Positions 33,894 through 44,100 of a stretch of 64,000 bases of DNA are shown here, piece after piece. A program made the position numbers and the translations under genes. Each line of letters starts with the position of its first letter. Within the stretch, counting starts at the first letter, position 1. The DNA is from Phocaeicola plebeius (lineage in GTDB: Bacteria; Bacteroidota; Bacteroidia; Bacteroidales; Bacteroidaceae). The notes below the pieces were generated by a model. It was not told the DNA's origin. It saw only the letters and a list, made by a program, of their open reading frames with translations, and made no database searches. The stretch spans positions 1 through 64,000 of the forward strand of contig NZ_QSQT01000016.1 in the NCBI RefSeq assembly GCF_003437535.1, given 5' to 3'.

Positions 33894-35237
33894 TTAGCTT
33901 CGTTTTCTGCGACAATAGATGGTAATGACAAAAAGAAAGGTCAGCAGTTCGGAAACGGGGACAGCCAGCCAGATTCCCGGTACTCCCCACAGGATGGGCA
34001 TCAGCCAGAAACAGAACAGGATGAGGATAAAACCACGCAGCAGGGTGATGGCCATGGCCGGACGGTCGCGTTCCACACTCTGGAAATAGCCGATGGATAC
34101 AATGTTGATGCCGAAGCACACGAAGCCGGAAGCAAACAGGGGAAGTCCTTTGACGGCCAGGTCGTGTGCCGGATAGGAACTGTCGATAAACCACGAGGTG
34201 ATTTGAGCGGAGAACAGGGTTGTAACGGCAAATACCACGACACCGCAGGAGATGGCGGTCAGCAGGGCCAGGAGAAAGGCTGCCCGTACGCGCTCCGGAT
34301 TTCCGGCACCGAAGTTGTAGCTGAGAATGGGCTGTGCCGACTGGGCAATGGCATTGTATACCATAAAAATGATGGGGAAGAAGTAGCAGGCGATGCTGTA
34401 GGCAGCTACTCCGTCTTCACCCAGGTAGTGAATGAATACGTAGTTGCCGGTAAACATCATAGTGGCAATGGCTGCTTCACAGAGGAAACTGGACAATCCC
34501 AGTTTGCACATATAGCCCGTGTTGCGGAGGGTGAGACGCAGACTCTTGGATGATAATTTCACTTTGCACAAGTGCAGTACCCGGTGCGGCTGCATCAGGT
34601 AAATCAGAATCATCAGGGCGCCTACGATGTATCCCAGGCTGGTAGCTAAGGCCGCACCGAACATTCCCCATTTGAAAACGAAAATAAACAGATAGTCCAG
34701 TCCAATATTCAGCAGGGCCGGTATGATGTTGCACACCATGGCATAATTGGGCGAGCCGTCCAGTCGCACGAAGAACATGCCGGAACTCAGCAGGGCACTG
34801 AAGACCAGGAAGGGGACAAACCAGTGCATGTATTCCGTGGCGAGAGGCAGCAGACGGGGAGAGCTTCCCAGCAGCAAGGCAATTTTCTCCACGTTGCAGA
34901 GGATGACTGCGGCGTAGGCGATGAGCAATAAGGAGGAAACCACTACTGCTTGCGTAATATTGATGCGGGCGACCTTTACCTTTCCTTGCGACAGGTGAAT
35001 GGAGGCTACAACCGATGCACCGATACCGAACATCAGCGCCACTCCCGTATTGATGAGAAAAAGCGGAGCCGTAATGTTGACGGCAGCCAGGGCGTCACTG
35101 CCGATACCTTTTCCCACAAAAATGCCGTCGGTAATGATGAAGATGGCCGAGAAAATCATTCCCAGCACCGTAGGGATAAGTAATTTCCGGAATAATTTCG
35201 GAATGTCCATACTTCCGAAGTCAATACTGTCTTTCAT
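33894..35237 (-). CDS. MATE family efflux transporter
   Basis: 447 residues from the ATG at 35237 (MKDSIDFGSMDIPKLFRKLL); the frame is open to 35279 but that would place the start upstream of the -7 box. Two MATE bundles are visible: LIPTVLGMIFSAIFIITDGIFVGKGIGSDALAAVNI in TM1-2 and GLSSFLCEAAIATMMF opening the second half, about 12 membrane segments in all. Na+ or H+ coupled exporter of cationic or toxic compounds; substrate unknown. Coupled with the Crp/Fnr regulator. Confidence 0.9.
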   Translation of the reverse strand: MKDSIDFGSMDIPKLFRKLLIPTVLGMIFSAIFIITDGIFVGKGIGSDALAAVNITAPLFLINTGVALMFGIGASVVASIHLSQGKVKVARINITQAVVVSSLLLIAYAAVILCNVEKIALLLGSSPRLLPLATEYMHWFVPFLVFSALLSSGMFFVRLDGSPNYAMVCNIIPALLNIGLDYLFIFVFKWGMFGAALATSLGYIVGALMILIYLMQPHRVLHLCKVKLSSKSLRLTLRNTGYMCKLGLSSFLCEAAIATMMFTGNYVFIHYLGEDGVAAYSIACYFFPIIFMVYNAIAQSAQPILSYNFGAGNPERVRAAFLLALLTAISCGVVVFAVTTLFSAQITSWFIDSSYPAHDLAVKGLPLFASGFVCFGINIVSIGYFQSVERDRPAMAITLLRGFILILFCFWLMPILWGVPGIWLAVPVSELLTFLFVITIYCRRKRS

Positions 35238-35265
35238 GTCTTTTCTCTGTTTTTGAATTTGGCTG

Positions 35266-35273
35266 CGAAGGTA
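35266..35273 (-). promoter_or_regulatory. -7 box (TACCTTCG) of the MATE-Crp unit
   Basis: One mismatch to TAnnTTTG, 28 nt upstream of the MATE start at 35237. Confidence 0.4.
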
Positions 35274-35434
35274 AGCCAATTCTTATACTAAAAAATTCAC
35301 AAATGGTAATAAATCATTTTTTAGCCTCTTCCTGCAAATGCACCGAAAAAGGTTTGGGTGGCCGGTTTCTACGCTTCAGTCACTTCAGGCGCGGCTTGGG
35401 AATAATTCCCGTGAAAGGGGACGATGGGGCCTGC

Positions 35435-35442
35435 TATCTTTG
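35435..35442 (+). promoter_or_regulatory. -7 box (TATCTTTG) of the damaged RND locus
   Basis: Perfect TAnnTTTG match, 28 nt upstream of the adaptor ATG at 35471. Confidence 0.55.
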
Positions 35443-35470
35443 TGGCGTAGAATGATAATATTGTAGAAGA

Positions 35471-35833
35471 ATGAAAACAGAGATTTTATTTCTTGCAGGG
35501 ATGTGCTTGTGCGCATGCAGCCGTACGCCACAGGAACAGACTTCTTTTCCCAGCGTGAAGGTGGTTCATGCCGAAGTCATGGAGGCTCCCTCTTCACGGT
35601 GCTATACGTTTATTTCGCAGCCTTACCGCTTGTCTGAATTATCTTTTCGGGTGGGAGGGCCTGTGCATGCATTTGATGTGCAGCAGGGACAGTTTTTCCG
35701 GAAGGGACAACTGATTGCGGCCATTGATGAACGTGATTTTGTTATCCAGAAGCAGCGCACGGAGGCATTGTATCGTCAGGCGGAGGTTGATTATGCCCGT
35801 ATATCCAGCTTGTATGAGGCTGTCTCAAAATAG
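35471..35833 (+). pseudogene. RND adaptor, N-terminal part, cut by a MITE
   Basis: The fragment has a lipoprotein signal (LFLAGMCLCACSRTP), the first half of the lipoyl domain (LSFRVGGPVHAFDVQQGQFFRKGQLIAAIDERDF) and the start of the helical hairpin (RQAEVDYARISSLYE). At 35816 the frame runs into the MITE terminal repeat and stops within it (TAG, 35831-35833). The rest of the adaptor resumes at 35997. The product would be a 120-residue truncated lipoprotein, probably non-functional. Confidence 0.85.
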
Positions 35834-35996
35834 AGAAATTGGACAGACATACTTATAATTTATAAGTTATAGTATTAAAATCTCCTGCTTTTAGCCATAT
35901 CATTAGAGTAAACTAAGGCTGAAACAGGAGATTTTTTATTTCTAAGTTTCAATCTGTAATATTTTTACTTTTGCAATTCTATTTTGAGACAGCCTC
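35816..35996. mobile_element. 181-bp MITE inserted in the RND adaptor
   Basis: Perfect 19-bp terminal inverted repeats GAGGCTGTCTCAAAATAGA (35816-35834) and its reverse complement (35978-35996) bound an AT-rich core with no ORF. The core contains a long hairpin, AAATCTCCTG with CAGGAGATTT (about 35879-35934), itself terminator-like. No target-site duplication longer than 2 bp is visible. The ends resemble those of insertion sequences common in Bacteroides, which would supply the transposase in trans; family not assigned. Confidence 0.85.
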
Positions 35997-38138
35997 ATGA
36001 ATTATGAGCAGGCAAAGGCAAACTATGAACGCACCAAAGCGGATTATGAAGCGGCAGTCAACGCGTGGGAAGACAGCCGTCTGTATGCGCCTTTCGACGG
36101 TTATGTGCAGCAGGCGCATATCGAGCGCTACCAGGATGTGAAACCGTCGGTTCCGGTGGTGACGTTTATCGACCTTTCACGCATCAAGGTAGAAGCCTAC
36201 GTGCCCGAGGATATGGCGTTGCAGATGCGGCAAAAAGATTCTGTGGCGTGTGTGGTCCGCTTCAATGCACTTCCTGACAGGGAATTTGTGCCTTCTGAAT
36301 ATTTCCTGACGCAGCGTATGTCGCTGGCAGCCATTATCATTGCCATGGGTATGCTGGTGGACAATGCCATTGTGGTGTACGATGCCGCACTGGTGAACAT
36401 GCAGCGGGGCATGCGGAAAAGAAAAGCCATACTGGATGCCGTGTCGGGCACTTCCATGCCGCTGTTGGGAGCGACCCTGATTGCGGTACTGACCTTTCTT
36501 CCGGTCTACCTGTCGCCGCATATCACTGGTGAAATCCTGTCTTCACTGTTCATTGTCATTGCGGTATCTCTTTTGCTGAGCTGGGTACTGGCCATTACGC
36601 AGAATGTATTCTTCGTGCAGGAGTTTGTGCGTCGTCCGCGTCCGGATGAGCTGAAGGGCGAATTGTTCAGCGGCCGTGCATACGACCTGTTCCGGCAGGC
36701 ATTGAGATGGACTATACAGAGACGCTATGTGGTTTTAGGAGCGATGGTGCTGTTGCTGGTCATTGCCGGATGGGGATTCCGCTTTATTCCGCAGCAGTTT
36801 ATGCCCTTGCTCAACAAGCAGTATTTTTCGGTCGACGTCTGGTTACCCGAGGGTACACGTATAGAAGAAAGTGACCGTCAGATGACGGAGATGACAGCCT
36901 ATCTGAATTCGTTGGAAGGAGTGAAAAAGGTGTCGTCGTTTGTCGGGCAGACGCCGCCCCGTTATTACCTGGCCAATGCGGCTTATGGTCCGCAGCCTAA
37001 TTATGCGCAATGCCTGGTAGAAGCTGACACGCCGGAGAAGTCACGTGAGCTTCAGGCTATGTTGTACGACCGTTTGCCGGAAATGTTTCCGGACGCGCTG
37101 GTTCGTGTGAACAGTTTCGAGATAAACTCCATTCCGCAGGCCTTGATTGAGGCACGCTTCTGCGGAGATGATCCGGAGGTACTCGATTCTTTGACCAACC
37201 TGGCGCTGGAAATCATGCGGAAGAATCCCAAGGTGCTGAATGCCCGCAATGAGTGGGGAAACATGGCACTGATGATTAAGGCCGATTATGATCCGGTAAA
37301 GGCCGGAAGGCTGAATGTGGGACGGCATGACATGATGAATGCCGTGAAAGCCGTCAATGACGGTACGGCTGTAGGGGTATATCGTGACCGCGACAAGAAA
37401 GTGCCGGTGTTGCTGCATACGGATGTCAAAGGTTCCTGGGACATGGAAAGCGTGGAGGATTTGCCGATATGGAACGGGCGTAATTCTGCTCCGCTGGGGC
37501 AGGTGGCCAACAGCATCGGACTGGCATGGGAATATCCCCTTGTGCGCACGTACGACCGGAAGTTTTCCATGGCTGCCCAGTGCGATGTAAAGCGAGGACA
37601 TACCATGAAAGAAGTTCACTCTGAAATCCGGGAAGAGATTGAGCGCATTCGTCTTCCGGAAGGATATACCTTCTTCTGGGACTCACAGTACAAGGACCAG
37701 AAAGAAGCCATGGCTGCACTGACTAAGTATTTCCCGCTGGCACTTATCATGTTGCTGGTCATTCTGGTCATGCTGTTTGGCAACTTTCGTCAGCCCTTGA
37801 TTATTTTCCTCATTCTACCCTTGTCTTTGATAGGGATGGTCTTTGGTCTGTGGGTCACCGGATTTCAGTTTGGCTTTTTCTGTATCGCAGGCTGGCTGGG
37901 ATTGCTGGGAATGATTATCAAGAATGTGATTGTGCTGCTCGACGAGGTAAATATTCAGCAGAAGGCCGGTGTGGAGCCTTATACGGCTGTGATAGAGGCC
38001 ACGGTTTCCAGAGCCCGTCCGGTATTGATGGCGGCCCTGACCACGGTGTTCGGACTTTCCTTTGCCACCCTTCTGACACTGTTTGTCACTCCGGCCTTGT
38101 ACACGGTTTTCTATAAAATATCCAAACGGGGTGAATAA
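35997..38138 (+). pseudogene. In-frame fusion of RND adaptor remnant and RND permease C-terminal half
   Basis: Residues 1-106 continue the adaptor after the MITE (helical hairpin, then RLYAPFDGYVQQAHIERYQDVKP, then LPDREFVPSEYFLTQ). At residue 107 (about 36315) the sequence changes to an RND permease from TM4 (RMSLAAIIIAMGMLVDNAIVV) onward, so the adaptor C terminus and about 390 permease residues are missing. Near the end, TTVFG is joined directly to LSFATLLTLFVTPALY, which skips about 20 residues of the family's TM11-12 region (near 38054). The 713-codon frame is open, but the product cannot be a complete pump. Confidence 0.85.
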
Positions 38139-38196
38139 AAAGAAGAAATGTGTGGCCCAATAAAAAATGTTTCTCTAATTTTATAACTATATTGAG

Positions 38197-38784
38197 ATGA
38201 ATAGAAGAATGATGATGTGCTGCATGCTGGGACTGGAGCTGGGAGTCCATGCCCAGGAGAGTGTATTCTTGCAGCAGTATCGTGAAAAGGTGAAGGCCTA
38301 TTTTCTTCCTTCGCTGAGCGGAAATGCCAATGCCAGTTACACGGGTAACCCGCTGGAACTCTACAGGGAACTTCCGTCCATAGAAACTCCGCTGTATTTT
38401 CAGGGGCGTGACACCAAGTACGGGGCTTCCGTGACTTTGTTGCAGCCGGTCTACTCGGGAGGGGCACTGAAAGCCGGACTGGAGAAATCCCGAAAGGAAA
38501 AGGAGAGTGCCTTGTACGAAGAAAAGCGGGTGACGAACGACGTGCTGTATCAGGCAGACCAGTATTACTGGAATAAGGTGGCCAAGGCGGCAACGAGTGA
38601 GCAGCTGGACGGGCGTGTCTTTTTCCGGGTGAACCGCCAGTTTATCCTCTCGGCCGATTCCATACGCAATATTCAGCACTACTTCAACGGAAAGGCCGTG
38701 GTGAGTGTATGGCCGGCGTATGATGGTACGATACAAATTAGCCGTGAACGGATGATTCTTTTGAAAATGTGGTTAAATAGCTGA
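38197..38784 (+). pseudogene. TolC fragment fused to a LytTR DNA-binding domain
   Basis: The frame starts with a signal peptide (CCMLGLELGVHAQ) and a TolC N terminus (ESVFLQQYREKVKAY). It jumps to a later TolC segment (FLPSLSGNANASYTG, SVTLLQPVYSGGALKAG, DQYYWNKVA) and, at about residue 130-138, changes to a LytTR domain (GRVFFRVNRQFILSADSIRN, HYFNGKAVVSV, ISRERMILLKMWLN) through to the stop. At least two in-frame deletions are needed. The LytTR part is probably the end of a response regulator that once lay downstream. Confidence 0.8.
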
Positions 38785-38822
38785 TTCTTTGTGCTTTATA
38801 AATCTGTTGGGATAGGTTGAAA

Positions 38823-38926
38823 AAACGCCTTTGCGTTTGATTCAGAACGGCCTTGCGTTTGAAGTAAAACGTAAGGCCGTTTCAGATAAAATGTACTTGT
38901 GTTTGGTTTGAAACGCAAGTGCGTTT
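38823..38926. repeat. 22-bp-period palindromic array B (5 units)
   Basis: Units of 16 bp start at 38823, 38845, 38867, 38889 and 38911: AAACGCCTTTGCGTTT, GAACGGCCTTGCGTTT, AAACGTAAGGCCGTTT, AAATGTACTTGTGTTT and AAACGCAAGTGCGTTT. Length (104 bp), period and consensus equal those of arrays A and C. It lies between the TolC-LytTR remnant and the MATE gene, upstream of the MATE promoter box. Confidence 0.9.
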
Positions 38927-39010
38927 TCTTAGTGCTTGATTTAAGGCAAAAATATTGCTCGAATTACCTTATTTAACGGGATGATTTTCTTTCGTTTCGT
39001 GACTTTCGTG

Positions 39011-39018
39011 TACTTTTG
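39011..39018 (+). promoter_or_regulatory. -7 box (TACTTTTG) of the MATE gene
   Basis: Perfect TAnnTTTG match, 38 nt upstream of the ATG at 39057. Confidence 0.6.
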
Positions 39019-39056
39019 CACGCTTATTAAGATTTTAAGGATAACGAGAGGAAATT

Positions 39057-40427
39057 ATGGCACAGTCTAAAGAGATGACATCAGGGCCGAGTCTGCCGCT
39101 GATTCTGAATTTTACTTTTCCATTGTTGCTGGGCAACCTGCTCCAGCAGACGTATTCGCTGGTGGATGCGGCTATTGTCGGAAAGTTCTTGGGTATCAAT
39201 GCGCTGGCTTCTGTTGGTGCCAGTACGTCGGTCGTCTTTTTGATTTTAGGGTTCTGCAACGGGTGTTGCGGAGGTTTCGGCATTCCGGTGGCACAGAAGT
39301 TCGGAGCTCGCGATTATGTGACGATGCGGCGCTATGTATCGGTCAGTCTGAAGCTGGCGGCGGTGATGTCGGTCGCGGTAGCCATTGTCACCAGTCTGCT
39401 TTGCGGATTTATCCTGCGTTCCATGCGCACACCGGAGAATATCTTTGAAGGGGCTTACCTCTATCTGCTGATTACCTTTATCGGTGTGCCGTGTACGTTC
39501 TTCTATAATTTATTGTCCAGCATCATCCGTGCGCTGGGCGACAGCAAGACCCCGTTCTGGTTCCTGCTTTTCTCTACTATACTGAACATTGTGCTCGATT
39601 TGTTCTGCATCCTTACGTTAGGGTGGGGAGTGGCCGGAGCAGCCATTGCTACGGTCTTCTCGCAGGGGTTGTCGGCCTTGCTGTGTTACATCTATATGTA
39701 CCGCAAGTTTGACATCCTGAAAACCGAGCCTGCCGACCGTCGTTTCCGTAGCGACCTGGCCCGTCAGTTGCTGTACATCGGGGTACCGATGGGATTGCAG
39801 TTTTCCATTACGGCCATCGGCAGCATCATGTTGCAAAGTGCGAACAATGCGCTGGGTACGGCCTGTGTGGCAGCTTTCACGGCAGCCATGCGTATCAAGA
39901 TGTTTGTGATGTGTCCGCTGGATAGCTTGGGAATGGCCATGGCGACCTATTCCGGACAGAATTACGGGGCCGGAAAGCCGGACCGCATCTGGATGGGTAT
40001 CAAGTCGGCCACGCTGATGATGACCGTCTATGTCATAGCGATTGGTGCCCTGATGTGGGGACTGGCCGAGAAGTTTGCCCTGCTGTTTATCTCACCGGAT
40101 GAGACCGAGATTATCGACGATACGGCTTTGTTCCTGCACATCAACACTTCTTTCTTCTTCTTGCTGGGTATGCTCAGTATCTTGCGCTATACCATTCAGG
40201 GAGCGGGCTACACACGGCTGGCTATGTTCTCCGGTGTGTCGGAAATGGTGGCCCGTGTGCTGGTCAGTCTGATTGCGGTTCCGTTGTGGGGATTCTGGGG
40301 CGTATGCTTCGGCGACCCGACAGCCTGGCTGTTTGCCAACCTCTTCCTGATTCCGGCATTTATCTATGTGTACCGCCGTTTGCAACGGATTGTGGTGAAA
40401 GAAGGACGGGTGGTGGCTAATTCCTGA
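39057..40427 (+). CDS. MATE family efflux transporter
   Basis: The 456-residue, 12-helix transporter has MATE signatures: LILNFTFPLLLGNLLQQTYSLVDAAIVGKFLG in TM1, a matching second-half QLLYIGVPMGLQFSITAIGSIMLQ, and AMATYSGQNYGAGKPDRI. Expected to expel drugs or toxic metabolites by ion antiport. It is more distant from the 33894-35237 MATE than a recent duplicate would be. Its last 11 bp overlap the convergent SDR gene. Confidence 0.92.
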   Translation: MAQSKEMTSGPSLPLILNFTFPLLLGNLLQQTYSLVDAAIVGKFLGINALASVGASTSVVFLILGFCNGCCGGFGIPVAQKFGARDYVTMRRYVSVSLKLAAVMSVAVAIVTSLLCGFILRSMRTPENIFEGAYLYLLITFIGVPCTFFYNLLSSIIRALGDSKTPFWFLLFSTILNIVLDLFCILTLGWGVAGAAIATVFSQGLSALLCYIYMYRKFDILKTEPADRRFRSDLARQLLYIGVPMGLQFSITAIGSIMLQSANNALGTACVAAFTAAMRIKMFVMCPLDSLGMAMATYSGQNYGAGKPDRIWMGIKSATLMMTVYVIAIGALMWGLAEKFALLFISPDETEIIDDTALFLHINTSFFFLLGMLSILRYTIQGAGYTRLAMFSGVSEMVARVLVSLIAVPLWGFWGVCFGDPTAWLFANLFLIPAFIYVYRRLQRIVVKEGRVVANS

Positions 40428-41160
40428 CAGGCAGCCGCTTCCAGAAGAAAGGGGGTATCAGTCGCCAGAGAGCTACCAGTATACGATAGCGCCAGTCAAT
40501 CACGACAATGCGTTTCTTTTTCTCCAGGGCACACACAATGTGGCGGGCCACTTTCTCCGTATGCATCAGCATGGGATAGTGTTTGCCGTCGTTCAGGAGC
40601 CCGGTGGCTACGAATCCTGGACGGATATCTGTAAACCGGATGGGAAGTTTCTGGATGTGAGCCAGTTGCTCCAGCGCATCGATGTACGTGTTCTGGAAAC
40701 GTTTGGTGGCAGAATAGGCCGGAGCAGCTCCCAGCCCTTTGGTTCCGGCAATGGAACTGATGACCGCCAGGTGTCCTCCTTTCTGTTGGGCAAAGTAGCG
40801 GAAGGCGGCTGTCACCATGCGCACAAATCCGGTGCCGTTGGTCTCCAGCGTGCGGAGTTCGATTTCCGGTGTCAGCTGGTAGTTTTGATGACCGATGCCC
40901 GAGCAGTGCAGGTAGAGGTCTATGCCTCCCATTTCTTCAATCAGTTTCAGCAGGCGGTCGGTCGCATCCTCCTGACAGATGTCGATGGCCCGGATGTGGA
41001 TACGCTCCGGAGCCAGTTGCTGCAGTTCTTTCAGATTCTCTTCACGCCGGCCAGCCAGTCCGAGTATCCATCCTTTCTGGAGCAGTTGCAAGGCCGTTTC
41101 TTTTCCGATACCGGAAGTAGCCCCTACGATGAGGGCACGCTGTATAGGTTTTTTATTCAT
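40417..41160 (-). CDS. SDR family NAD(P)-dependent oxidoreductase
   Basis: The 247-residue short-chain dehydrogenase has the cofactor motif GATSGIGKETALQL (about 13-26), a catalytic Ser in VISSIAGTKGLG and YSATK with catalytic Tyr/Lys (about 150-154). The C-terminal segment (RILVALWRLIPPFFWKRL) is hydrophobic and may associate with the membrane. Its start overlaps the stop of the nuclease-helicase by 1 bp, so they are co-transcribed. Substrate unknown. Confidence 0.88.
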   Translation of the reverse strand: MNKKPIQRALIVGATSGIGKETALQLLQKGWILGLAGRREENLKELQQLAPERIHIRAIDICQEDATDRLLKLIEEMGGIDLYLHCSGIGHQNYQLTPEIELRTLETNGTGFVRMVTAAFRYFAQQKGGHLAVISSIAGTKGLGAAPAYSATKRFQNTYIDALEQLAHIQKLPIRFTDIRPGFVATGLLNDGKHYPMLMHTEKVARHIVCALEKKKRIVVIDWRYRILVALWRLIPPFFWKRLPVRN

Positions 41161-44100
41161 CAGTTGGTACGTATTTCATAAAGGAATTCCTGCGAAACTG
41201 GAACTCCTTCGGTAGGTTCACAATGGATTTTTCCGAAAAGGGGCATCTGCGGCTGGAGCGGCTTCAGCTCTGCCGACAGGTGGTTGCAGAATGCCGTGTA
41301 GGAATGGTTGTGCATGCAAGGCCCCGCATCGTCACGGTACACCAGTACGTAATGGTTCAGGGGACGGGCATGCACCAATTGGTTGATTTGCAGAGCCAGG
41401 TCGCGTGCTTCTCGCGGAGCGATGCGGTCGAACAGACTGGAGAGGTTGAAAATCACCAGTTCGGTCAGTACGGCATGGGCTTGCCAGAAGGCAGCAGGCA
41501 CGGCACTCAGGCGGGGATACCAGTTTGCCTGAATGTGCTTGTAGGCTGGTGAACGGAAAAAGGCTTCGGCCGTTTCTCCCATTTCCTGCATGGGATAGAT
41601 GCCCGTATAGGTCAGGTCTAGATGGGGAAGGGAACGGCATACATCGGCAAAAGCCAGTCCCGAAGCTCCGGCTTCACACGAGAGATCGCAGAACACCACG
41701 CGTCCTGATACCTTACGGATGAGGTCGTGCTGCCAGTTGCCGCTTCCGGTAAAGAGGGCCTGGGCAGCGGCATATTGTTTCCGCATATAAAAATAGTTGT
41801 AGGCCTGGCAGAAGTCAGATGGGGACATCTCTTCGGGCAGGGTGCGGAAGTCACTCCGGCCGTAGGCAGTGGCTTCACGGTAGTAAGTTTCGTTTTCTTC
41901 CAGCTGTGCCGGTGGAGCTATCAATTCCGAGAATATCTGCTTGAAATGCGCTGGCAGGGAATAGGTATCGTCTGCCACTTCCCAGTTCTTCCGGTACGAA
42001 GGCAGGGTGAAATCTCCCCGGCAGAACGAGAGGGCATCCGTTTCCAGGTATCCGTTGTGCAGGCGGATGTACTCCATCAGCTTGTAGAAGGTGATGTTGG
42101 CCCCGAGGATGTGCGGGTTACCCGTCAGCAGCAGTTGCTTGCGGGCGCGAGTCAGTGCCACATTCAGCTTGCGGTCAATCAGGAAATTGCCCTCCTGAAA
42201 CGTATTGGCCGTAAGGAAGTTGAGCTGGCTGAAATTCTGTATGGTAAACGAATAGATGATAATGTCGCGCTGGCTGCCCTGGTAGCGTTCCACCGTGTCG
42301 ATGGAGATGTCCTGCAAAGCAGGCAGCTGGAGGCGCGCAATCTCTTTTCGTATCATGGCAATCTGGTTGCGGTAGGGCACGATGACACCTACCGTCCGGT
42401 TCGGGTCGAAACGGGATTCCGTCAGACGGTAAATATGGCCTAACAGAGTGGCTACAATCCGGGCTTCGTTCGGGTTGGTCTTGTCCGAGCAGGTCAGGTG
42501 GTCTGGAGCTTCTGCGGGAATGAACACCATTCTGCGTTCCAGCAGCAACTGGTCGATGGTGTCTTGCGGAGTCAGGCCGGCTTCGTAAGGCGTTTCTTCC
42601 AACTGATGAGGAAGAGGCACGCTCTCCAGTTGCTCCCGGTAGTAGAACGTCTGGTTCGGGAACTCGGCAATGGCCGGATGCATGCGTCCTTGCTTGTGAA
42701 GGATGCTGCGGCAGGTATCCGGACTCGATTTGTAAAGGCGTTCGAACAGCGAGTTGCGGCAATCTTCCAGCCCGATGTTCCGCAGCAGGAGGTCGGTCAC
42801 GGCAGCTTCTTCCGCACTTTGCTGGGCAATGGCCGGCAACTGTTTGTAGTCGCCCACCAATACGAACTTGTCGATGGCGTTATGCTGCTGATGACGGGCA
42901 GACAGGATACCTATCAGGTCGGGTTCCAGAATCTGTGAAGCTTCATCGATGATGGCCAGCTGGAAATGTTTCAGCGTGAACAGGTTGAGGCGGTTATTGA
43001 TGGCGGTCGTGGTACCCACAAAGATACGTGTGCGTGCCATTTTCTGCTGGATGTCGGTCAGTTTGGGACAGTCATCCAGACTGTATTTCAGCAGGTAAGG
43101 CACGAAACGCTTGTCGCACGACAACTCGTTGCCGATACGGATGAACGGGGTACGGTCGGCAATGCCGGAATCCGTGAGCATGGCACAGATTTCATCCACC
43201 GCCCGGTTGGTGTACGACAACAGCAGGATGGAGGTGTCCGGTTCGCTCAGGGCTTCTTCCACCATGAAGCGCAGGGCACACGAGGTCTTTCCGGTGCCCG
43301 GAGGACCCACCAGCAGAAAGTAGTCTTTGGCCTGTTTTTCTTTCAGGATGAGTTCGTTGAAACGACCGTAATCGCCGTTCAGTTTGACGCCCTCCAGTTG
43401 TGCAGGCGGACGTACGCCGAGCAGCAGTTCTTTCCGGTCGGCCTGTGCGGACAGAAAAGCATACAGCCCGCGGAATCCGTTGTTGGCGGACGTGTCCGAA
43501 AAATCGTGTTCTACGGCAAACACCTCTTCTTTGCCGCCGATAATATCTTTATTTTGCTGTCCGTTGCGCAGCACTAAGGTCATACGGTCCGGCTGCAATT
43601 CCAGAATGTTTCCCTTCATGAGAATCTGCTTTCTCATGTCCGGTTCTTCCTTATACGCATAGAGAATCACCATGTCGCCCGTGCGGAAGTTGGGCAGGAA
43701 GTCTTCGTCCTGTGTCGGAATGTGCAGTTCAATGAGGTCGTATCCTTTGCCGGGGCCGCTGCTTTGTTTCTCCTGGATGGTCAGTCCGGTCAGGATATTG
43801 CCCGCCTCCAGTTTTTCGTGCAGCGGGATATGCCAGTTGCCGGCAAATCCGTGAGACGCATCGTTGCTTCCTCCGGTCTTGCTGAGAATCTGTTCCTTTG
43901 ATATGAACGTGAAAAAACGGTTGAAGTAGGCCCGCTCCAGCGGTGTACAGCGTTTCAGCGTATTGATGGCCGTCTGCAGTTGCGGTTCCTGGTAGTCGTT
44001 CCACAGCTTTCCTCCAATCTGCAATTCGTTCAGCAAATCGATGCTCAGTGAGTCTACAATTTCTCCGATGGCTCCATCGCCCAGTCGCATCTCGTTGTGT

